Positions 56,020-64,000 of a DNA stretch of 64,000 nucleotides are shown piece by piece. Positions within the stretch are counted from its first letter, which is position 1, and each line of letters starts with the position of its first letter. A program made the translations under genes and the position numbers. Location: assembly GCF_001632365.1 (NCBI RefSeq), contig NW_024468510.1, positions 1,244,074 to 1,308,073 of the forward strand, written 5' to 3'. Origin of the DNA: Laetiporus sulphureus 93-53 (taxonomy: Eukaryota; Basidiomycota; Agaricomycetes; Polyporales; Laetiporaceae). The notes under the pieces are model-generated. The model saw only the letters and a program-made list of their open reading frames with translations. It made no database searches and was not told the origin of the DNA.

Positions 56020-56544
56020 ATGTTACTCAACACTTTACGAAGATGCGCTCGAGCGCTGTCGACGGCCACCCAACCATATCCATTCTCTAGCGTCGCCAAA
56101 ATCCCACCTAGTCCTGCCGTCCCGCCTCCAGCACCGCTACTGCAAGGCAAGGGCCTCATGCTCCATCTCGCGCAGACTATCCCCAGCCCAGAGAAGCGAG
56201 AAATGATGTTCAAGTACTTTTCTCGAAAGTCCCCTGAACGCCTCCTACCTGGATCAGTCTTGACCGTCGCGCTGAGCCAGGCACCAGCAACGTTCACTGG
56301 CGTCCTCATATCTGTGCGCCGGCGGTCCTTGAACATAACGTTTGTCCTCCGCAATGTAATCAATCGCACGGGCGTGGAGATGGGGTTCGATGTGGCCTCT
56401 CCTCACCTCAAGAGCATCAAGGTCCTCAAGCGGGCTGACGGTGGAGCCGGGAAGGCTGGGAGACGGACGCGCCGTGCGAAACTGCACTACCTCAGGGATT
56501 CACCTGAGAAGATGTCCGCTATCTCGGCGGGTATGCGACGGTAG
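56020..56544 (+). CDS. IMG1: Mitochondrial large-subunit ribosomal protein bL19m
   Basis: Single exon, 174 aa from MLLNTLRRCARALSTATQPY at 56020, an Arg-rich presequence. The bL19 core follows: EKREMMFKYFSRKSPERLLPGSVLTV, TFTGVLISVRRRSLNITFVLRNVINRTGVEMGFDVASPHLKSIKVL, and the basic end RRTRRAKLHYLRDSPEKMS. The frame is open upstream to 55927, but with a non-conserved leader. Component of the mitoribosome. Confidence 0.92.
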   Translation: MLLNTLRRCARALSTATQPYPFSSVAKIPPSPAVPPPAPLLQGKGLMLHLAQTIPSPEKREMMFKYFSRKSPERLLPGSVLTVALSQAPATFTGVLISVRRRSLNITFVLRNVINRTGVEMGFDVASPHLKSIKVLKRADGGAGKAGRRTRRAKLHYLRDSPEKMSAISAGMRR

Positions 56545-57666
56545 GCGATGGCGTGGGCATGGTACGTGGTATACTGGTTTGATGTTCACATGTGGTGCTT
56601 ACGAAGCGATTGGTGCAGCGTCGCGTTGGAGGCGTCGCGTGAGAGAAGCCGACAGGTCGGGAGAACTGCGGCACCCTCAGCATCACTAAGGGCTGAGAGG
56701 TGGAAGGAGATGCGGAACTACGGGGAAGGCTCAGCGCGTCCCGAAAACGTGTTATCTCATAGACATGACCGGTTCAGCATGCATCAGGGCAATCTGTTGT
56801 TTCAAAAGCAGATCATGTTACCGACAGGTTGCGTTATCATCGATGAGGACTGCTAACACGTTCCTATGTTCTACCCCTTCCGGAAGATCCCCCTTTCTTC
56901 TGAATACGTACAGCACGCGCCACCTTTTTCATAGCAGCTAACTATATCCTGCTGGGCCACCTGAGGGTGTAAGCATGTTTTAGAGACCGGACAGTTCGGA
57001 CGCGATACCAAGTGCGGTCGGCACAAGTGACCGTCAGGCAACCGATCCGAGTGTCAGCGAGGCACTGTCAACTGACCACGACTGCCCCAGGTGTTTTCAC
57101 GTAAACGCTGGTCTCAAGACCTTAGCTGGCAGCCCTATGAACTTCCTGCAGTTTGATCGATGAAAGAGGGGCATCCGCATAAGGCAAGAAAACAAGGTTT
57201 TGCTTCTTTCAAACTGAATTGTCCGCTAGAACTGCGGCTTCGAAGGCACGATGGACGGGATTGCTGGGAACGTTTTCCGCATAAAGCAAGTAAACAGACG
57301 TGAAGCGCTGTCGGAGATTAGGCACGCTGCGGGAGGCAGGGATCGTGTCCATTAGCTGAATGAAGAATCACGCACATTGACTCCAGTCCGCCCGAATGAA
57401 TGATAGAGTTGGGAACGAGGTGGTCAACTGGACGAGGACTGCTCCGCTCAGCTGCTTCGCCAGCAGGTCTACGCACCCGTAGGCTGAGGATATGGTGTGT
57501 ATCGGATTAGATGGAGAACACAACTCGTCCCGACTGCACCGAGAGCTGCGCCCTTAAGCGATGGCGTGGAAGCACCGGCACAGAGGCTGCGTCACGTAAC
57601 GAGCCAACCCCACTGTCCGCGCTCGACCGCGGACTCCACGTAGACGAGGCTGTGTATAACTCGGCG
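56545..57666. other. Intergenic, no supported gene
   Basis: Upstream region of the Zn2Cys6 regulator. Short ORFs only. Confidence 0.5.
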
Positions 57667-57912
57667 NNNNNNNNNNNNNNNNNNNNNNNNNNNNNNNNNN
57701 NNNNNNNNNNNNNNNNNNNNNNNNNNNNNNNNNNNNNNNNNNNNNNNNNNNNNNNNNNNNNNNNNNNNNNNNNNNNNNNNNNNNNNNNNNNNNNNNNNNN
57801 NNNNNNNNNNNNNNNNNNNNNNNNNNNNNNNNNNNNNNNNNNNNNNNNNNNNNNNNNNNNNNNNNNNNNNNNNNNNNNNNNNNNNNNNNNNNNNNNNNNN
57901 NNNNNNNNNNNN
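57667..57912. other. Assembly gap (246 N)
   Basis: Run of N ending 24 bases before the transcription-factor start codon. Promoter and any upstream exon could be hidden here. Confidence 0.98.
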
Positions 57913-57935
57913 CCTCCACAGACGATCCATCAGCC

Positions 57936-60900
57936 ATGGTTACCCATCCTCACCAGTCTAAGAAGAAACGCGTTGAGGACCAGCTCCCCGCCGACATCGG
58001 CCTCAAGCCTGTCCAGTTACAAAGAAGACGGGTATGGAGAGCATGTGAATCTTGCAGGTTCGTTCGAATGCCGCCGTGCTTGATCGTGACCTCACCGCTA
58101 TTGTATCCAGACGCAAGAAGATCAAGTGCGACGGCAACGAGCCAACCTGCTCTCAATGCGCTGCCTCCAAGTCGCAGTGTACGTGGCTCCAGACTAAAGA
58201 CAGGGCGGCGCTCAGCAGACAGTAAGCAGCGCCTGCTTGTTCACTGCCCTCTTCCCGCTGACTCAGCTCGCCAGCTATGTTCAAGAGCTCGAGGCACGTC
58301 TTTTGCATATGGAGGCTCTCTTCCAGCAGGTCGCTCCCATTCTCGAACAAGTTGGTGTCAACGCTGTCGATATGCCTGGTGTCACATCTTCTGCGCCACC
58401 ACTGCCAGGCGCCAGCCCTGCAAACGTCCTTCAGACAGTGCTGCCTCAGATCAAGAATGCCTCAAGATCGAGCAGCTCCGACGGCTCTAGGACGGATGGA
58501 GGCACTCCAATCAAGGTGGAGGATGACGTTTCGGAATCGTTCGGACAGTTGGCACTTGACGAGCATGGGCATATGCACTGGATCGGTGGTTCATCCACGA
58601 TGTCCCTCATACAATCGTTCCGCGCTATGACTACCTCCCCTCTTCACCGTATTTCACCGGTGGATGAGGATCCTTCCGTGCCTGGACCGAGCGTCGACAA
58701 ACTGTACTTCCCTGCGTCCGTATTCTTTGGAAAGGTTCATGCCTTGCCTCGCCCGGAGGAGGTAGAATACCCCGATCGTGATCTTGCAGACAAGCTGGTG
58801 AGTCTGCCATGTTGCTGATAGGCGACATGTAGCTGATGGTGGTCAAAGGTCGATGCATACTTCACCAAGTTTCATTTCCTCATGCCCGTGCTCGACAAGC
58901 CGTCATTTCTACGACGATACGCATATTTAATGGATCATACTCATGACGTCGACCTGGCCAGAAACCAGACTGCTTTTATCGCGCTTGTATGCGCAGTGTT
59001 CGCCGTTGCCTCGAGGTTCGTCAACGACATCCGCCTATCCAAGGCTGAGAACTTGGATGATGGAGGGATGGGCATGGTCTTTTACGAGCGGTAAGATTCT
59101 GCGGCATTTCATGATCTATCCTCATTGATTGGTTCCCAACTGCAGAGCATTGATACTGCACTACATCAGTCATGCTTCCACCCAGCTGGAACATGTACAG
59201 TGTTTCCTGCTGATGTCTTCATTCTTGTGTTCTGTGAACTGTCTGCCACAAGCCTGGTTGCTTGTCGGCCAAGCCGTACGGACTGCGCAGGATATCGGGC
59301 TCCACGTGAGTAGGAATCTCCTTTTCCATCCCACGTAGTCGCTTATCCGGCCAATAGCGATCACCTCGACGGTTGCTCATTACAGCAATCGAAAAGGAGA
59401 CTCGGCGCAAGGTCTGGTGGGGCGTCTACACGCTAGACCGGATGCTTGCTCTTGCCCTTGGACGCCCGCTCGCAACTGAGGATGCGGACTGCGATGTTGA
59501 GCTTCCGGTTGACGTGGACGACGAGTACCTGCAGGCTTACTTCGGCGGTGCCACGGTACCTCAGCAGAGTCCGTCGCTCATGAAAGGCTTCGTCGAGCTC
59601 ACGCTCCTATACAAGATCGCTGGTCATGTCTTGCGGCAGGTATATGCACTTGACAAGTGCCGAGATCATCTCGAGCCCGAAAAGCGTGCTGAGCTGCGGC
59701 ATGCGGTGGAGTCGCTTGATCAGGCACTTACGAAGTGGTGCGACGATCTTCCCGCGGTATTCAAGTCTCGCCCCATCACCGACCAGCAGGCGTCGATGGG
59801 CGCCGTGCTCTGCAGTCATTACTATTCAATTCTCACCACACTTCATCGGAACTTCCTCCCGCTCAAATATGACCAGCCGGTTTCCCCGCGGTCGACAGCA
59901 AAGGCTGTCCAAACTGCACATGCATGCATTCGCCTCGCCCCGGCTATCAAAGACGTGGTTCCTCCTTGCCACCACCTCGCGTTTTTCATCCAGAATCTCT
60001 TCAGCTCTGCCGTGATCATCCTCCTATACGCGATGCATGCACGTGACCCGAGCGCATCCCAGGCGGCAATGGACGAAGCGACCAGCTGCCTATCCGTGCT
60101 CGAGTCGTGGGAGGGGCACTGGCCCGGAGCGCGCAAGTGTAAGGAACTGTTGGAGGACCTCATGGCAACTGCACGGGAGGCGATCAGGGCGTCCGTGAGC
60201 GGCCAGCGGAGAGGCGGTGCGAATTCGTCCCCTGTGAGGTTCGATTCTCCGGCTTCTGCGCTTCCTGAAGGACGCGTGTCTTCCGCGATACCCATGCCTA
60301 TGTCCGAACGTCTCATCAAGTCTAAGCCAAGACGGAACAGTTCGCGTGATCCGCGTTTCTCACCACACCAGGCGGTCGCTGGCATGCAGTTCCGCCCTGA
60401 CTGTGAGTATATCTGATCCGGAGTTGATAATCTCTGATATAACTCTATTTCCTCTGTAGCCCAAAGAGCGCGATCTACGTCCCGGAAACGTCCCCACGAT
60501 GATGATACTTTCCAAGACGCAGGCAGCCAGTCGTTCGGGATCTTGTCGAGTTCGTACCCCGGGCGATCCCCGCTCAGCACCCACAGCTCTCCCGTGTCTG
60601 TGAACAGTCAGCCCTCTCCGAGTCAGCCTACATTGGATTTCCCCACCGAAAGGAGCCCCCGCATGATGCCGGCTTCCACGTACGCGCAAATGAACATTCC
60701 CCAGTCGCCTGCTATGGCGATCCCCTCTTCACGATTTGATTACGACTTTGGATTGTCGCAGAGTCCGTCGGAGAAGTGGGCTGCTCTGGAAGGGCAGAGC
60801 AACGGTCTGAGGCTCTTCCCTTCCGGCTCGCAATCTCAACAGGGCCAGTCCCAGCCACCATATTCTCCGACTAGCTTTGGCCCTCAGCAATCCTCCGGCC

Positions 60901-61178
60901 TCGAGCATGCGTATATCGGTTACGACGGTGTCGGGACAGACCCGTCAATGTTTGGCCTGCCGGGCTCGTCGCCACCCTCCACGAATGGGTTCGTTGCGCC
61001 GGGGCTTCCTTTCCGAGGTCTTGACTTCATCAGGAATTACAATCCGTCTGGCTTCCCCGTCGGCGGCGACCAGGAATGGCACACGTTCGACCCTACTGCG
61101 TTCGGATATGACCCTGAAATTCCCTTCACGCTAGGCGAGCCTGCGATGGATGGGCAGCAGTGGCAGAATGGACAATAG
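57936..61178 (+). CDS. Zn2Cys6 fungal transcription factor
   Basis: Multi-exon. Zinc cluster CESCRRKKIKCDGNEPTC..SQCAASKSQC has exact CX2CX6CX6CX2CX6C spacing, split by an intron after CESC. It is followed by a coiled-coil dimer element YVQELEARLLHMEALFQQV and the fungal-specific middle domain (DAYFTKFHFLMPVLDKPSFLR, YISHASTQLEHVQCFLL, ETRRKVWWGVYTLDRMLALALGRPLA, residues about 300-650). The C-terminal ~250 residues are Ser/Gln/Pro-rich. Ends TAG 61176-61178. The ETRRKVWW..DR..ALALGRP core resembles XlnR/Xyr1-type and related regulators; the target pathway is not deducible. A first exon inside the gap cannot be excluded. Confidence 0.9.
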
Positions 61179-61595
61179 TTCGCGGCGTACGCCTGCTTGT
61201 GTCGTGGATATGAATGCCGTTTTACGTGCTACATTACTAATGACCGACGTAAAGACATTGTTGCGTACGTCCTGGAAAGTCCGTTGCTCTTGTATTACGA
61301 CCCTGTATCACTAGCCATGTGTGCTCGTACTCTATCTGTATGCTGTCCTACCACTGTTATATTCGCTATCATTATATTAGTACTGTCCGCTTTCCTCAAT
61401 GCATTCATGCTCGCTTGAACGTCTCAGCCACAACCTCCGCTTTGGCCGGGTTACGGAATCATCGAGACGGAGAAATCAGCTGCCCAGCGGCCGGTGATAT
61501 CGTCGCAGAAGGCCTGGTCAACTGATCAGCTCACATCCTGCATGTATATCAGGAACAGGCCCCAAAGATGCGGGTGTCTTCCTTGACTCTCAACC
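61179..61595. other. Intergenic, tandem spacer
   Basis: 3' flank of the regulator and 5' flank of the acyl-CoA dehydrogenase. No feature seen. Confidence 0.5.
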
Positions 61596-63650
61596 ATGGC
61601 GTCTCATCCTGTCGCTGAATTGACTTCGCCGTCGGCATGGGCCATGGTGCGCATCTCGAACCCCGTATGACTGCTGTGTTCACCCGAGAATAGGTCGAGG
61701 ACAAGTTCTCGCCCTATGCGAAGGAGGTTCTCGCGAAGCTTATCACCTTCGTCCACGTAAGTCACACTCCACCTCCACCAGCGCTAAGTCCCCCATATCT
61801 GTCTGCTGCAGGAGGATGTGATACCAGCTACGAAAGTTGCGCACGCCCAGCTACCCGCTGACCCGGAGAAGCGATGGAAGACGGTCATCCCCACTGTCGC
61901 AGAACTGAAAGCCAAGGCGCGCCAGCTCGGCTTGTGGAACCTCTTTCTTAGCAGCCAGCACTACCCTGCATTTGGGGTGCCCCTCACGAACCTCGAGGTG
62001 CGCAGCTTTGCTACGGCTGCCACGACGTGACCAATATTACTTCTAGTATGCCCTCATGGCGGAAATATTGGGGCGTGGGGGTCAGATGGCGTCGGAAGCC
62101 GTGAACTGTTCTGCGCCTGATACCGGTAACATGGGTGAGCGGGCGCTGTTGCGGTGCTCTAAAGCCCTCTTTTAATGTATGAACGCCCCATTACAGAGGT
62201 CTTGGCCCGCTACGGCTCACCGGAACAGCAGAAGAAGTGGCTCTTGCCTATTTTGAATGGGGAGACGCGGTCAGCCTTTTCCATGACAGAACGCTTCGGT
62301 GCGCAAATCCGTTGTTCGGGACGAGTGATCCTTCCCTGATGCGCTAGGTAGTCGCATCGTCGGACGCCACTAATATTCGCACAACAATACGTCAAGAGGG
62401 CGACGAGATTGTTATCGATGGACACAAATGGTACGTTCTCTCCTTCGCGGCCACGCATGCACTCCTGGCTAATGTGGCTGCAGGTACATCAGTGGCGCTG
62501 GTGACCCCAGATGTGCTCTGCATCTTGTGCTGGGTAAGAGCGACCCTGACAACAAAGACCGCTATCGCCAGCAAAGTATCGTCATCGTCCCAGCCAATGC
62601 TCCTGGTGTCAAGGTCGTTCGCGCGATGCATGTGTTGGGGTACGATGACGCGCCGGAAGGGCATTGTGAGATCATATACGAGAATGTCCGCGTCCCGCTG
62701 GAGAACCTGGTCTTGGGATGGGGCAGGGGCTTTGAGGTGCGTGGTTCGCTCACCGGCACAGTACAGGACGTATCTAATAGTAGCACAGATCATTCAAGGC
62801 CGTCTGGGGTATGCTGGGCCGTTCACTAGCCCGCATGTAGTGTCACTGACTGGACACCAGACCCGGTCGTATCCATCATTGCATGCGGTCCATCGGAGCC
62901 GCTCAATACGCGCTTGATTTAATGATTGAGCGCGTGACAAATCCGGCCAAGAAGACCTTCGGCAAGTATTTGTACGAGCATGGTAAGTGAATTCACGCAA
63001 CGCAGCAGGCGCAAGCTTTTATGGGTCATGTAGGAACTGTGATTTCCGAGATTGCACATTCCCGTGCCGAGATCGAGTCGGCTAGACTCCTTGTATTGAG
63101 TGCGGCTCTGCAGGTAAGCCTATGAGCATAAATGGAAAGCTTCTTATATGAAATGTTTCTTATGGGATATAGATTGACAAAGCCAAGGCGAAAGGTGCGC
63201 TCAAGGAGATTGGCATCGCTAAAGTGAGTGTTTCACCTTGACTCACCTGAGTCAGGACTGACGCTCATATAACATAGTTCGTCGTCCCGTCTATGGCGCT
63301 CCGAGTAGTGGATCGCGCCATACAAGCATATGGCGCGGAAGGTCTAAGTCAAGACACGCCGCTGGCGTTGATGTATGCAAATTTGCGCACGCTGCGCATC
63401 GCCGATGTACGTGCCACGTCTCTTCACTGCCCATCCAGATGCTGACTAGGTGCCTCCAGGGCCCTGACGCGGTACGTCTCGATTTCATCCAGCTGAATGG
63501 CGTGCTAACTTCCGCTCTTTCCAGGTACATATTCAGCAAATCGGACAAAGAGAGCTGAAGCGTGCTCCCGATATTGCTAAGCAGATGGCTGAGGTGAAGA
63601 AGAGGGAAAAGGCGTTGTTCGAGAAGCATGGATTGAAAGCTTCACTGTGA
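61596..63650 (+). CDS. Acyl-CoA dehydrogenase
   Basis: About ten exons; [17 protein letters not shown] at 61596, TGA 63648-63650. Segments: [106 protein letters not shown] (FAD/substrate motif MTE..), [52 protein letters not shown], and [30 protein letters not shown] near the C-term, where RIADGPDAVH resembles the ACAD10/11-type end. It oxidises acyl-CoA thioesters to enoyl-CoA, in peroxisome or mitochondrion. The family's catalytic Glu position was not verified. Confidence 0.9.
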
Positions 63651-64000
63651 GGTTGTGCGATGTCAGGTTGTTTGCGATGTTGTGCATCGTGCTAGTATGC
63701 GTAGTGCGGCCAACCTGCCATCAAGTTTGGACTCGGATTTTTGTACAACATCAAGGGAGCTTCTCCTAAGCAATCACCCACTATAGCCTCTCAATGTACA
63801 GGATGGTTGTCCACCTCTACAGAGAGCAAAAGGAAAGGATCCGAGGACCGAGTCCGACGCTGAGAGTTCCTCCAATTGAAATCCTAACCCTAAAAAGGAA
63901 TCCTGCTCAAGCCACACCAGGCGCTCGTTTGTGTTTCATGCGCCTCCTCGAACAAGTGAAACTCTCGAAGTCTCCGCCATGCACCCTGCCGCCCTCCATA
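63651..64000. other. Right edge, no gene supported
   Basis: No recognisable coding sequence; the window ends here. Confidence 0.5.

Noticed and set aside
57511..58083. ORF spanning the N-gap at 57667-57912
   Set aside because: Most of it is translated N; the part after the gap is a shadow of the transcription-factor exon.
1..64000. CRISPR arrays, bacterial operons, riboswitches or phage genes
   Set aside because: The window is eukaryotic nuclear DNA with spliceosomal introns; no regularly spaced repeats were seen.

Overview
This window is nuclear DNA from a filamentous basidiomycete, most likely an Agaricomycete. The evidence is dense short spliceosomal introns (about 43-65 nt, GT..AG), compact genes on both strands, and LTR retrotransposons and gene families of basidiomycete type. 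No bacterial, organellar or viral genome is present. There are two N-gaps, at 1824-2133 and 57667-57912.

Region 1 (1-11513) is a transposon nest. A Ty1/copia element that runs off the left edge is split by a complete Ty3/gypsy chromovirus (1729-10289), flanked by the 5-bp target duplication GAAAC. The gypsy element has unusual parts: a self-priming (Tf1-type) primer site complementary to its own predicted RNA 5' end, two extra small ORFs before gag, and a pol polyprotein ending in a chromodomain followed by a complete-looking dUTPase domain. It carries an in-frame stop between protease and reverse transcriptase.

Region 2 (11514-28400) is a gene-poor, decaying flank. It holds a broken conserved protein gene, a 1.6-kb AT-rich island ending in a tRNA-like Pol III element, a heavily degraded eIF4B gene, an intact five-exon Crinkler-like protein (ubiquitin-like header, nuclease-like middle, kinase-like C-terminus), and a tandem pair of cytochrome P450 genes of which the second is broken. 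Many of the lesions look like C-to-T or G-to-A transitions.

Region 3 (28400-51400) is a compact housekeeping block of mostly divergent gene pairs sharing short intergenic promoters: IBA57/COA5(PET191), holo-ACP synthase/ELP2, an RRM protein/FMC1, Sm-F/NC2-beta, MAK32-like kinase/Sfp-type phosphopantetheinyl transferase. These are followed by an Ivy1-like BAR protein, mitochondrial aspartyl-tRNA synthetase and a PABPN1-like protein. A DEAD-box-like protein with all catalytic motifs degraded sits between ELP2 and the RRM gene. Mitochondrial functions are frequent here (IBA57, COA5, AcpS, FMC1, AspRS, and bL19m further on), and two different phosphopantetheinyl transferases lie 12.5 kb apart.

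Region 4 (51400-64000) has a degraded TPR-like gene, an F-box/LRR-type protein, mitochondrial ribosomal protein bL19m, a Zn2Cys6 transcription factor next to the second gap, and an acyl-CoA dehydrogenase.
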